Assembly (NCBI GenBank): GCA_015478665.1
Contig: JADMII010000020.1
Span: 1 to 36,997 of the forward strand
Length of the DNA stretch: 36,997 nt
Source of the DNA: Dehalococcoidia bacterium
GTDB taxonomy: Bacteria; Chloroflexota; Dehalococcoidia; DSTF01; JACRBR01
Reading direction: 5' to 3'
In this document: piece after piece, positions 23,565-31,049 of the stretch
Layout of the letters: the number at the start of each line of letters is the position of its first letter
How positions within the stretch are numbered: the stretch's first letter is position 1
Translations under genes and position numbers: made by a program
The notes under the pieces: model-generated
What the model was told of the DNA's origin: nothing
Databases searched by the model: none
The model's input: the letters and a program-made list of their open reading frames with translations, nothing else

Positions 23565-23609
23565 GTGAATCTGAAGACGCCTCACTTCGCGGCGGGGCGC
23601 GCCCGATGA
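23565..23609 (+). CDS. 14-codon leader ORF coupled to mcd
   Basis: GTG 23565 starts MNLKTPHFAAGRAR and stops at TGA 23607-23609, which overlaps the mcd start as ATGA. The GTG is placed at the leaderless distance (N6) from TAGAAT. The mcd ATG has no evident Shine-Dalgarno of its own, so ribosomes finishing this short frame could restart at mcd. The peptide itself need not have a role. This rests on position and spacing only. Confidence 0.45.
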   Translation: MNLKTPHFAAGRAR

Positions 23610-25282
23610 CATCCGACGCGACGACGACGACAACGACGACGCTCGCCGGCGCCCGCGCGCTCGCCGACCGCGCCGACGCGCTCGCCCGCGCCGCCATCGA
23701 GCGGGCGGCAGTGCTGACGCGCGGCGGCGCCGACATCGACGAGCACCAGGTGCTGTGCCAACGGCTGGCGATGATCGCGACGGAAGCGCGCGCGGCGTCG
23801 GCGCTGGCGGCGCACGCGGAGGCGCTCGCCGCTTCAGGTCGGGCAGACCCGCTCAGCGAAGACGAAGCGCTGGCGTGCGCGGCCGAGGTCGTCCAGAAGA
23901 TCGCGTCGGTCGCGCAGGCGCACCCGGACGACTTCGGCGGCGGCGGCGCGCTCGACGAATCGGTGCGGGCGCTCGTCCGCAGCGGTCTCGACGACGGACG
24001 GCTGCGGCGCATCGGCGAGCGGGTGATCGCCGGTGGCGGCGTTAACAACGTCGAGCTGGATGACGACGACGCGGCGTCCACGCGCGCGTTCACGCGCCAG
24101 TTCGCACGGCTGGAGGTGTTGAAGGAAGAGGACGGCATCGCTCTCGCGGACCGCATCCACCGCGACGACCTGCTCGTCCCGGAGTCGCTGATCCGGCAGT
24201 TCGCCGAGCTCGGCTTCTTCGGCAGCTCCGTTCCGGAGAGCTACGGCGGCACGGAGATGGGCTACCTGACGATGATCGTGCTGACCGAAGAGCTGTCGGC
24301 GGCGTCGCTGATCGCCGGCAGCCTGCTCACGCGGTCGGAGATCCTGACGCGGGCGCTGCTCGAAGGCGGCACGGAGCGGCAGAAGCGGACGTGGTTGCCG
24401 CGCCTCGCGTCGGGCGAGGTGCTCGTCGCCATTTCCGTCACGGAGCCGGACGTAGGCTCGGACGTCGCATCGGTACAGTGCCGGGCGGCGCTGGGCGAGC
24501 GCGACGGCCGGCGGGGCTGGCTGATCAACGGCGCCAAGGCCTGGTGCACCTTCGCCGGCCGCGCGGACGTGCTGGCGCTGCTGGCCCGCACAGACGCCGA
24601 CGCGTCGAAGGGGTACGCCGGGCTGTCGCTGTTCATCGTCCCGAAGGAGACCTTCGACGGGCACAAGTTCGCGTATCGCCAGCCAGAGGGCGGGCTGCTG
24701 ACCGGCGAGGCGATCGCCACGCCGGGCTACCGCGGCATGCACTCGTTCGTCCTCAACTTCGATGACTACTTCGTGCCGGCGGAGAACCTCGTCGGCGAGG
24801 AGCAGGGCATCGGCCGCGGCTTCTACCTGACGCTCGGCGGCTTCGCGATCGGCCGGCTGCAGACGGGCGGCCGGGCGCTGGGCGTCGCGCAGGCGGCGCT
24901 CGAGAAGGCGTGCGCCTACGTCACGCAGCGGACGCAGTTCGGGCGGCCAATCGCCGGGTACCAGCTGACGCAGTACAAGATCGGCGTGATGGCGACGCGC
25001 ATCGCCGCGGCGCGCCAGCTGACGTACAGCGTCGCGCGCACGACGGCGCCTGGCGCGCGGGCGCCGCTGGGGCCAGCGATGGCGAAGCTGTTCGCATCGG
25101 ACATCGCGGTGTACGCGACGCAGGATGCGCAGCTGCTCCACGGCGGCTGGGGCTACGCGGAGGAGGACCGCATCGCGCGCTTCGTGGCGGACGCGCAAGT
25201 GCTGCCGATCTTCGAAGGCGTCAAGGCGACGCTGGAGCTGAAGGTGATCGCCCGCGCGCTCGTGGCGCCGGAGCGCGGTTGA
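23606..25282 (+). CDS. mcd: Methylsuccinyl-CoA dehydrogenase
   Basis: This 558-residue acyl-CoA dehydrogenase is about 160 residues longer at the N-terminus than ordinary family members, the length and layout of (2S)-methylsuccinyl-CoA dehydrogenase. The extension (about 10-160) is helical, with ALADRADALARAAIERAAV and DIDEHQVLCQRLAMIATEA. The flavoprotein core carries FFGSSVPESYGGTEMGYL, SVTEPDVGSDVASVQ, INGAKAWCTFAGRADVLALL, GYRGMHSFVLNFDDYFVP, GRLQTGGRALGVAQAAL and the HGGWGYAEEDRIARFVADAQ end. It oxidises methylsuccinyl-CoA to mesaconyl-C1-CoA. It lies between mch and the lyase gene, which catalyse the next two steps. Confidence 0.85.
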   Translation: MTSDATTTTTTTLAGARALADRADALARAAIERAAVLTRGGADIDEHQVLCQRLAMIATEARAASALAAHAEALAASGRADPLSEDEALACAAEVVQKIASVAQAHPDDFGGGGALDESVRALVRSGLDDGRLRRIGERVIAGGGVNNVELDDDDAASTRAFTRQFARLEVLKEEDGIALADRIHRDDLLVPESLIRQFAELGFFGSSVPESYGGTEMGYLTMIVLTEELSAASLIAGSLLTRSEILTRALLEGGTERQKRTWLPRLASGEVLVAISVTEPDVGSDVASVQCRAALGERDGRRGWLINGAKAWCTFAGRADVLALLARTDADASKGYAGLSLFIVPKETFDGHKFAYRQPEGGLLTGEAIATPGYRGMHSFVLNFDDYFVPAENLVGEEQGIGRGFYLTLGGFAIGRLQTGGRALGVAQAALEKACAYVTQRTQFGRPIAGYQLTQYKIGVMATRIAAARQLTYSVARTTAPGARAPLGPAMAKLFASDIAVYATQDAQLLHGGWGYAEEDRIARFVADAQVLPIFEGVKATLELKVIARALVAPERG

Positions 25283-25380
25283 GCCGTCGCGAGGCCCTTC
25301 TGCTGCTTGTGGGGTACTGGTTGTCGTCGTCCGTACGCGCGACGGTCTAACTCGATCGCCGAAGTCAGGGAGAGCCACCG

Positions 25381-26409
25381 ATGTACGTCCTGCAGAAGAA
25401 GAACCTCCTCGTCATCCCGCGCACGGAGCTGACGTATCCGGCGCACACGCTGAAGATGCACGAGAAGGCAGCCGCGGCGCCGACCGACCATGTGATGCCG
25501 GACTTCGAGGATGCCTGCCCGTACGAGTTCAAGGGCGACGCGAGCCGCCGGGTGATGGTCGAGGCCCTGAACACGATCGACTTCGGCAACAAGGTCATCG
25601 CCATCCGCCCCAACAACATCCGCTCGAAGTTCTTCCTCGGCGACCTGCACGCGATCATGCTCGGCGCGCCGGACAGGTTTCACGGCATCATCCTGCCGAA
25701 GACGAACGAGCCGGAGGACATCGTGCACCTGGCACGCCTGCTCGACGCGCTCGAGGAGCAGGGCGGCTGGACGACGCACGTGCAGATCGAGGCGCTGATC
25801 GAGATGCCGCTCGCCGTCGTGAACGCCTACAAGATCGCGACGGCGTCGCCACGAATGGCGGGGCTGATCTTCGGCATCGCCGACTTCAGCGCCAGCATGG
25901 GCGTGCGGGAGATGATCGACGACCAGAACCGGAACTTCCACTACGCGAAGCAGGCCACCGCCGTCGCCGCGAAGGCGGCGGGCCTGCACGCCATCGACAA
26001 CGCCTACCTGCGGCTGATCCGGCCGGACACGCCGGCGGAGGAAGCAGGGAAGATCAGGGCCGGCCTGCGAGAGAAGAGCGCCGGCTCGCGCGACCTGGGG
26101 ATGGACGGCACGTGGGTGATCCACCCGCAGCAGGCGGAGATCGCCAACGACGTCTTCACGCCGGACGACGCGCAGATCGCCGCGACGAAGCGCTCGCTGG
26201 AGGTGTACCACCGGCTCGGCGGCGGGTCGATCGCCGATCCGGAGACCGGCGAGTTCTACGATGAGGCGACGACGAAGGCGATGCTTATGGACCTGGCGAA
26301 GGCGGTACAGGCGGGCAAGCTCGAGGCGTCGTGGCTGGCGGAGATGGCGGAGAAGTCGAAGGCCGTCAGCGGCTACGACATCCTCGAAGTGATGGGGCGG
26401 GTGGCGTAG
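25381..26409 (+). CDS. mcl1: Beta-methylmalyl-CoA / malyl-CoA lyase (HpcH/HpaI family)
   Basis: ATG 25381, after GGGAGAG, gives 342 residues with the CitE-like TIM barrel. Features are DHVMPDFEDACPYEFKGDAS (acidic metal/CoA region), VIAIRPNN with Arg, ILPKTNEPEDIVHL, VQIEALIEMPLAVVNAY (the catalytic Glu region), FGIADFSASMGVR, and GTWVIHPQQAEIANDVFTP. Length and motifs fit Chloroflexus-type MCL, which cleaves beta-methylmalyl-CoA to glyoxylate and propionyl-CoA and also handles malyl-CoA. It completes the mcd-mch-mcl set. The 98-bp spacer before it contains no gene. Confidence 0.9.
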   Translation: MYVLQKKNLLVIPRTELTYPAHTLKMHEKAAAAPTDHVMPDFEDACPYEFKGDASRRVMVEALNTIDFGNKVIAIRPNNIRSKFFLGDLHAIMLGAPDRFHGIILPKTNEPEDIVHLARLLDALEEQGGWTTHVQIEALIEMPLAVVNAYKIATASPRMAGLIFGIADFSASMGVREMIDDQNRNFHYAKQATAVAAKAAGLHAIDNAYLRLIRPDTPAEEAGKIRAGLREKSAGSRDLGMDGTWVIHPQQAEIANDVFTPDDAQIAATKRSLEVYHRLGGGSIADPETGEFYDEATTKAMLMDLAKAVQAGKLEASWLAEMAEKSKAVSGYDILEVMGRVA

Positions 26410-26426
26410 CGTACGCATCGGCGTCA

Positions 26427-26438
26427 GGCGCCGGCGCC
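26427..26438. terminator. GC palindrome between convergent genes
   Basis: GGCGCCGGCGCC is a 12-bp palindrome 17 bp after the lyase stop, facing the convergent Nudix gene. There is no U-tract, so a terminator role is tentative. Confidence 0.25.
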
Positions 26439-26518
26439 CGCAGGTACAGACGTCGCCGCGGCGGAGCGCCGGACGGTGGCCGTCGGGCTTCGCGGCGTGT
26501 GCGGCGGCGAATCCGCGA

Positions 26519-26986
26519 TCAGTCGTCGGCTTCGAAGCGGTGCATGAGCGGCGTCAGGATCTCCGTCGGCCAGGCGCGCAGGTAGAGCTCGTCGGGCGGG
26601 ACGCGGAGGCCGGCGATTTCCTCCCGCCGGAACCAGCCGTAGCCGTGGAAGTGGGAGAGGCCGTCCCGGGCCGGCGGCGACGGCTGCTGCGGCCACGGGT
26701 CGGGCTCGGCGAGGAAGAGGAAGCCGACGCCGTCCATCCGGTCGCCGCGCCAGAATTCGCTGATCGAAAGCAGACGCACGAGCCGCACCCGCAGTCCTGT
26801 CTCTTCGAGCGTCTCGCGGAGCGCGCACTGCTCGATGGTCTCGCCGGCCTCGATGCCGCCGCCCGGCGTCGACCAGTAGCGCTCGCCGAGCCGCTCGGCG
26901 TCCAGGAGCAGCATGCGGCCGTCGGGCGCCAGGACATAGCTGCCCGCGCCGAGCTGGAACAGAGGTGCGCCGGGTCGTTCGCGCAT
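26519..26986 (-). CDS. Nudix hydrolase
   Basis: ATG 26986 gives 155 residues beginning MRERPGAPLFQLGAGSYVL. The Nudix box is complete: GGGIEAGETIEQCALRE followed by TLEETGLRV, with the REx2EE acidic cluster that binds metal. The upstream LLLDAERLGERYWSTPGG stretch is typical. Members hydrolyse nucleoside diphosphates linked to another moiety; the substrate cannot be told from sequence. A longer frame to 27091 runs into the divergent promoter region and is not preferred. TACACT lies 7 bp before the start on the minus strand, so the mRNA is probably leaderless. Divergent from the PIG-L deacetylase gene. Confidence 0.9.
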   Translation of the reverse strand: MRERPGAPLFQLGAGSYVLAPDGRMLLLDAERLGERYWSTPGGGIEAGETIEQCALRETLEETGLRVRLVRLLSISEFWRGDRMDGVGFLFLAEPDPWPQQPSPPARDGLSHFHGYGWFRREEIAGLRVPPDELYLRAWPTEILTPLMHRFEADD

Positions 26987-26993
26987 GGGACGG

Positions 26994-26999
26994 AGTGTA
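26994..26999 (-). promoter_or_regulatory. Leaderless -10 box of the Nudix gene
   Basis: TACACT on the minus strand, 7 bp before ATG 26986. The divergent PIG-L box is only 25 bp away. Confidence 0.5.
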
Positions 27000-27024
27000 C
27001 CTGTCCCGAGCGATGCCGCGCCGT

Positions 27025-27030
27025 TACCCT
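27025..27030 (+). promoter_or_regulatory. Leaderless -10 box of the PIG-L gene
   Basis: TACCCT, exactly 6 bp before ATG 27037. It is divergent from the Nudix box. Confidence 0.45.
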
Positions 27031-27036
27031 GCCCGC

Positions 27037-27798
27037 ATGAGCTCGAGCCTGGAGACGCTGTACTCGCACAAGGATCTGCCGATGACTGCACCGGAAACGG
27101 AGAACAAGGTGGCGCTGATCGTGGCGGCGCACCCCGACGACGCGGACTTCGGCGCCGCCGGCACGACCTACCTCTGGTCGCGCGAGGGGTGGAGCGTGTA
27201 CTACCTCGTCTGCACGGATGGCAGCAAGGGCACGTCGGACCCGGGCATGGAGCCGGCGGAGCTGATCCGCATCCGCCGCGACGAGCAGCGCGAGGCGGCC
27301 CGCCGCGCCGGCGCGAGTGATGTCTTCTTCCTCGACCACGTCGACGGCGAGCTCGTGTACACGCGCGAGCTCCTGGGCGATGTCGTCCGGCACATCCGGA
27401 TGCTGAAGCCGCACGCCGTCTTCACGCACGAGCCGGCGGCGTTCATCGTCCGCAACAGCTTCGTCAACCACTCGGACCATCGCTGCACCGGCCAGGTGAC
27501 GATCGATGCGATCTACCCGGCGGCACGGGACAGGCTGAACTTCCCGGAGCAGATCGCCGGCGGGCTGGAGACGCACAACGTCAGAGAGATCTACATCTGG
27601 GGCGCCGAGGAGACGAACTTCGAGACGGACATCTCGGACGCGGTTGAGGCGAAGATCCACGCGCTGAACGCGCACGTCAGCCAGGGGTTGGGCGCGGAAG
27701 ACCCGAACAGCGACTTCCTGAAGTTCGTGCGCGACCGCTGGCGCGGCGAGGACGGCCGGTACACCGAGCGCTTCCGGCGCGTGGTGCTGTTCCGGTAG
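27037..27798 (+). CDS. PIG-L family LmbE-like deacetylase
   Basis: ATG 27037 gives 253 residues starting MSSSLETLYSHKDLPM. The zinc-binding AHPDDADFGAAGT motif (near residues 28-40) and the later NHSDHRCTGQVTIDAIYP motif define the PIG-L/LmbE family, which removes N-acetyl groups from sugars such as GlcNAc-inositol or bacillithiol precursors, or acts on small-molecule conjugates. DGSKGTSDPGM and RIRRDEQREAARRAG follow the usual family spacing. Alternative starts are 27013 and 27082. 27037 is preferred because it lies 6 bp after TACCCT and has no Shine-Dalgarno. The substrate is not determinable. Confidence 0.9.
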   Translation: MSSSLETLYSHKDLPMTAPETENKVALIVAAHPDDADFGAAGTTYLWSREGWSVYYLVCTDGSKGTSDPGMEPAELIRIRRDEQREAARRAGASDVFFLDHVDGELVYTRELLGDVVRHIRMLKPHAVFTHEPAAFIVRNSFVNHSDHRCTGQVTIDAIYPAARDRLNFPEQIAGGLETHNVREIYIWGAEETNFETDISDAVEAKIHALNAHVSQGLGAEDPNSDFLKFVRDRWRGEDGRYTERFRRVVLFR

Positions 27799-27942
27799 GG
27801 GCGGTCGCGTCTTCCGGAGCCGCAGCGACGCAGGTCAGCGACCTGCTGCTTGTTCGAGGCCACGCCGCGGTCTTCCCGCGCGGGGCGCCGGCGAGCGCAT
27901 CAGCCGGATTTGATAGCCACCGCCGCCCTGCGCGCATCTCCG

Positions 27943-27978
27943 CTCTCCACCGCCGTGCGAGGGGCCGGGGGAGGGGTC
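27943..27978 (+). repeat. Hairpin repeat copy 2
   Basis: CTCTCCACCGCCGTGCGAGG followed by GGCCGGGGGAGGGG. It shares the core with copies at 22091 (opposite strand), 28109 and 29306. Confidence 0.5.
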
Positions 27979-27991
27979 TTCGCGCGCGGGA

Positions 27992-28064
27992 GGGCGACGG
28001 CGCCGCGCGTGGTGCACTCCCGTGCGAGCGGGCGACGGCGCCGCGCGTGGTGCACTCCCGTGCG
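27992..28064. repeat. 35-bp tandem duplication, period 38
   Basis: The 35-bp unit starting GGGCGACGGCGCCGCGCGTG occurs identically at 27992-28026 and 28030-28064. Perfect identity suggests a recent slippage or duplication event. Confidence 0.8.
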
Positions 28065-28108
28065 TGCCGCCATCGCTGGCCGCAACTCCCGCCATCCGGC
28101 GAGCACAT

Positions 28109-28143
28109 CTCTCCTCTGCACCGCAGTGGGAGGAGCCGGCGGA
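28109..28143 (+). repeat. Hairpin repeat copy 3
   Basis: CTCTCCTCTGCACCGCAGTG followed by GGAGGAGCCGGCGG. This is a more diverged copy of the same family. Confidence 0.45.
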
Positions 28144-28179
28144 TTCCATCCGTGGATCACGCCCACCCGTCCCCGGCGC

Positions 28180-28185
28180 TAGAAT
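28180..28185 (+). promoter_or_regulatory. Leaderless -10 box of hemB
   Basis: TAGAAT, exactly 6 bp before ATG 28192, with no Shine-Dalgarno. Confidence 0.5.
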
Positions 28186-28191
28186 GAAGCC

Positions 28192-29187
28192 ATGCTTGAC
28201 CTCCTCACCCACGGCGACTTCGCCCGCCACCGCCGCCTCCGCCGCACCGAAGGCCTGCGCCGACTCGTCGCCGAGACGTGGCTCTCCGCTTCCGACTTCG
28301 TCTACCCGCTCTTCGTCACCCACGGCCAGGGCATCCGCGACGAAATCCCCTCGATGCCCGGCCAGTACCGCATCTCCCTCGACCAAGTCGGCCGCGAGGC
28401 CGACGACCTCCAGACGCTCGGCATCCCGGCCGTCCTGCTCTTCGGCCTGCCCGCTGTCAAGGACGAAGAAGGGAGCGAGGCCTGGAACGATGGCGGCATC
28501 GTCCAGGACGCCGTCCGCGCGTTCAAGGACGTCGCCCCCGACCTCGTCGTCATCACCGACGTCTGCCTCTGCGAATACACCAGCCACGGCCACTGCGGCG
28601 TCGTCGCCGGTGGTGACGTCGACAACGACCGTTCGCTCGAGCTCATCGCCCGCACGGCGCTGTCGCACGCCCGTGCCGGCGCCGATATCGTCGCCCCGTC
28701 CGACATGATGGACGGCCGCGTCGCCGCCATCCGCGAGACGCTCGACGACGCCAACTACATCGCCACGCCGATCATGGCGTACAGCGCGAAGTACGCCTCC
28801 GCGTTCTACGGCCCCTTCCGCGAGGCCGCCGACAGCGCGCCGCAGTTCGGCGACCGCCGCGGCTACCAGATGGACCCGCCGAACGCCCGCGAGGCGATCC
28901 GCGAGATCGCCGACGACATCGACGAGGGCGCCGACATCGTCATGGTCAAGCCCGCACTGTCCTATCTCGACGTCCTGTCGCAGGCGCGCCGTGAGTTCGA
29001 CCTGCCGCTCGCCGCCTACAACGTCAGCGGCGAGTACGCGATGGTCAAAGCCGCCGCCGCCGCCGGCTGGATCGACGGACAGCGCGTCGCGATGGAGATC
29101 CTCACCTCGATCAAGCGTGCCGGCGCCGACATCATCATCACCTATCACGCCAAGGACGCCGCGCGCGCCCTCCGCGACCGCCGGTAG
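28192..29187 (+). CDS. hemB: Delta-aminolevulinic acid dehydratase (porphobilinogen synthase)
   Basis: A 331-residue TIM-barrel enzyme of normal length. The zinc-binding cysteine segment is [16 protein letters not shown], the substrate lysines are in [16 protein letters not shown] and [10 protein letters not shown], and the [16 protein letters not shown] and [16 protein letters not shown] stretches are canonical. It condenses two 5-aminolevulinate molecules into porphobilinogen for heme and corrinoid synthesis. No other tetrapyrrole gene is in the window. The start ATG 28192 lies 6 bp after TAGAAT, a leaderless arrangement. C-ending codons are notably frequent compared with the G-ending style of the acyl-CoA genes. 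Confidence 0.97.
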   Translation: MLDLLTHGDFARHRRLRRTEGLRRLVAETWLSASDFVYPLFVTHGQGIRDEIPSMPGQYRISLDQVGREADDLQTLGIPAVLLFGLPAVKDEEGSEAWNDGGIVQDAVRAFKDVAPDLVVITDVCLCEYTSHGHCGVVAGGDVDNDRSLELIARTALSHARAGADIVAPSDMMDGRVAAIRETLDDANYIATPIMAYSAKYASAFYGPFREAADSAPQFGDRRGYQMDPPNAREAIREIADDIDEGADIVMVKPALSYLDVLSQARREFDLPLAAYNVSGEYAMVKAAAAAGWIDGQRVAMEILTSIKRAGADIIITYHAKDAARALRDRR

Positions 29188-29305
29188 TCATTCGTCCGGC
29201 GGAGAATCGCCCGCAGGCACGGACCATTGGGGATCGACGGAATCTCGGCCCCATCCTGAGACGCTCGTCGGCCAGGCGATCGCATCAGGCCCCGGCGCGC
29301 ACACT

Positions 29306-29340
29306 CCCCTCTCCGCCGCAATGGGGAGGGGACGCGGGAG
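29306..29340 (+). repeat. Hairpin repeat copy 4
   Basis: CCCCTCTCC and GGGGAGGGG (29306-29331) form a 9-bp stem with one U-G pair, followed by ACGCGGGAG. It lies between convergent hemB and the yqeK-like gene and could act as a terminator for both. Confidence 0.5.
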
Positions 29341-29350
29341 TGTCAGCCCT

Positions 29351-29959
29351 CTACTCGCCAGCCTCCCGCGCCTCGTTCGCCACGCCGCGCTCGCCCGCCA
29401 CCAGCTCGTTCCGCGCCGCCACCGTGCGCGGATGCAGCGGCCACCGCTCGTCGAGCGCCACCAGCACGTGATAGTCGAGGTACGCCCGCATCGCCGCATC
29501 GAGGTCGCGATCCGCCAGCTCGCGCACCCGCGCGACCGGCGGCCGCCGCTCGATCTTGTGCGGCTCGATCTTGTCCGCCACGAACAGCAGCTTCTGCAGC
29601 CGCGTCATCCGCGGCGCCGCCGTCGTGTGCGCCGCCACCGCGCCGAGCACGTCCGCGTCGACGACGCCGTACTGCTCCCGCAGGATCGGCACGGCCAGCG
29701 GACCGTGCAGCAGCACGGGTTCGATCCGGTCGACAGGGTCGACCGCGTGCCCCTGCTCGGCGGCGATCGTCAGCAGCCGCTCGTCGCTATGCGCGCGCAG
29801 CAGGTCGTGCCCGAGCGCCGCGATCCGTGCTGCCTCCGGGTCGATGTCATGTACCAGCGCCAGCCGCGTCGCCTCCTCGACGACACGCAGCACGTGCGCC
29901 GCAAGCCGGCCGGGAAGCTTCGCGAGCCCGGCCCGCAGGCGCTCTTCGGCGTCGTTCAC
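29351..29959 (-). CDS. YqeK-like HD-domain nucleotide hydrolase
   Basis: GTG 29959 gives 202 residues beginning MNDAEERLRAGLAKLPG. HD-domain motifs follow the YqeK pattern: AAHVLRVVEEATRLA, IAALGHDLLRA (His-Asp), PVLLHGPLAVPIL, VAAHTTAAPRMTRLQKLLFVADKIEPHK. YqeK enzymes hydrolyse diadenosine tetraphosphate symmetrically. The usual yqeK neighbours nadD and rsfS are absent here. The start overlaps the stop of the PPOX gene upstream as GTGA (4 bp), so coupling is likely. A longer frame to 30322 is a shadow of that PPOX gene and was not used. Confidence 0.8.
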   Translation of the reverse strand: MNDAEERLRAGLAKLPGRLAAHVLRVVEEATRLALVHDIDPEAARIAALGHDLLRAHSDERLLTIAAEQGHAVDPVDRIEPVLLHGPLAVPILREQYGVVDADVLGAVAAHTTAAPRMTRLQKLLFVADKIEPHKIERRPPVARVRELADRDLDAAMRAYLDYHVLVALDERWPLHPRTVAARNELVAGERGVANEAREAGE

Positions 29960-30423
29960 CGCAGGCTCTTCGGGAAGCGCGTCTGAAAGTCGAGCACCCG
30001 CCACGACCGCACCCGCACGCGGATACGGCGCTGCGTCCTCACGCGCCCGCGCATCGGCGCCAGGTAGCCTTCCGCCGCGGCACCCAGATACCGCTTCACG
30101 ATCGCTGGATACTCCGCTGCCATGCCGTCCGTGTGCTCGACGGTCGCGTCGCCGTCGACCAGCAGCACGTGGTACGGCGGCGTGCTCGAGTCGATCGTGA
30201 TCGCGACGGCTCCGTTCGCCTCGAGCGCCCGCACCTTGTCGGCCTTCGGCCCCGTCACCATCACGATCTCGCCATCGATGTGCGCGAACCAGATCGGCAC
30301 CACGTGCGGCCGCCCGTTGCACCCGATGTAGGCGAGCCGCGCGAGATTCGGCCCCGCCAGCAGCCCCGCCACCACCGCATCATCGAGCGGGAGCGCCTGC
30401 TGTCGTTCCGACGCCTCCTGCAT
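29956..30423 (-). CDS. PPOX-class (pyridoxamine 5'-phosphate oxidase fold) flavin/F420 protein
   Basis: ATG 30423, with GAGAGGG upstream on the minus strand, gives 155 residues from MQEASERQQALPLDD. The split-barrel core is visible in LARLAYIGCNGRPHVVPIWF, IVMVTGPKADKVRALEANGA, VAITIDSSTPPYHVLLVDGD and the EYPAIVKRYLG helix. Members bind FMN, F420 or heme; the cofactor cannot be decided here. It is translationally coupled to the yqeK-like gene (GTGA). A second PPOX-class gene lies 60 bp upstream with its own promoter box, and the two are only distantly similar. An alternative start at 30453 is possible. Confidence 0.82.
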   Translation of the reverse strand: MQEASERQQALPLDDAVVAGLLAGPNLARLAYIGCNGRPHVVPIWFAHIDGEIVMVTGPKADKVRALEANGAVAITIDSSTPPYHVLLVDGDATVEHTDGMAAEYPAIVKRYLGAAAEGYLAPMRGRVRTQRRIRVRVRSWRVLDFQTRFPKSLR

Positions 30424-30483
30424 CTTGTTTTCCCTCTCGCCAGCGTGCCCCATCGGGGACCGCGCGGGCAGAGCCAACGCCGC

Positions 30484-30891
30484 TCACCCGAGCTTCCACG
30501 ATACGAGCTTGCGCGGCCTGATGCGAATCAGCACGCGCGGCTCGCCCCGGCGCTCCTCCAGGTACGCGCGCGCGTCGTCGACGTACCGCTCGATGATCCG
30601 CAGGGCACCCTCGTACGCATCGTCGTCCCTCGCCATCGTCTCCGCCCGCCCGTAGCCCGCGACCGACGTCTCGCGCGGCGGCGCATCGACGAGCACCGTC
30701 ACCCGCGCGTCGCGCTCCATGTTCCGGTACTTCACCCGGTCGCGGTTGGTCGAGATCCAGAACGCTTCGCCGTCCCAGCGGTACCAGACCGTCGTCATCT
30801 GCGGCCAGCCGTCGCGCCGGAGCGTGGCGATGACGAGCGTGTGCCGCTCAGCGAGGAAGGCATCGATCTCCGCGCCTGTCAACTCCGGCAT
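30484..30891 (-). CDS. PPOX-class F420-dependent-type oxidoreductase
   Basis: ATG 30891 gives 135 residues beginning MPELTGAEIDAFLAERHTLV. The pattern IATLRRDGWPQMTTVWYRWD, FWISTNRDRVKYRNMERDARV and VTVLVDAPP is that of the TIGR03618-like F420-dependent PPOX family, followed by AYEGALRIIERYV and a C-terminal RIRPRKLVSW. These enzymes reduce small substrates with F420H2 or flavin; no substrate is indicated. The start lies exactly 6 bp after TACACT with no Shine-Dalgarno. The frame is open to 31026, but that part overlaps the divergent gene leader. Confidence 0.88.
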   Translation of the reverse strand: MPELTGAEIDAFLAERHTLVIATLRRDGWPQMTTVWYRWDGEAFWISTNRDRVKYRNMERDARVTVLVDAPPRETSVAGYGRAETMARDDDAYEGALRIIERYVDDARAYLEERRGEPRVLIRIRPRKLVSWKLG

Positions 30892-30897
30892 GCGAGG

Positions 30898-30903
30898 AGT
30901 GTA
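30898..30903 (-). promoter_or_regulatory. Leaderless -10 box of the PPOX gene
   Basis: TACACT on the minus strand, exactly 6 bp before ATG 30891. Confidence 0.5.
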
Positions 30904-31049
30904 GCCAACCGCCGCCGCCGCTGACGCCATGCGCGTGGCGCGCAACCGCGCCACCGGCGATACTCCGGGCGACAACCGCACGGTTGCAACCGCACCCGGT
31001 CGCGCCGGCTGCCGGCATCCTCGCATGCACCAAGAGGTGGGAAACGAAC

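Larger units (their letters stand above)
27799..28179. other. Repeat-rich intergenic region
   Basis: No gene is supported. It contains two copies of the hairpin repeat family (27943-27978 and 28109-28143) and a 35-bp direct tandem repeat (27992-28064). Reading frames here are translations of repeats. Confidence 0.6.

Noticed and set aside
21066-23633. 855-codon minus-strand open frame across the acyl-CoA dehydrogenase and mch genes
   Set aside because: Arg/Asp/Val/His-rich antisense shadow of GC-rich genes; no domain or start context, while the plus-strand genes are clear.
29960-30322. N-terminal extension of the yqeK-like protein
   Set aside because: This stretch is the PPOX gene read in another frame; the GTGA overlap at 29956-29959 gives a normal start.
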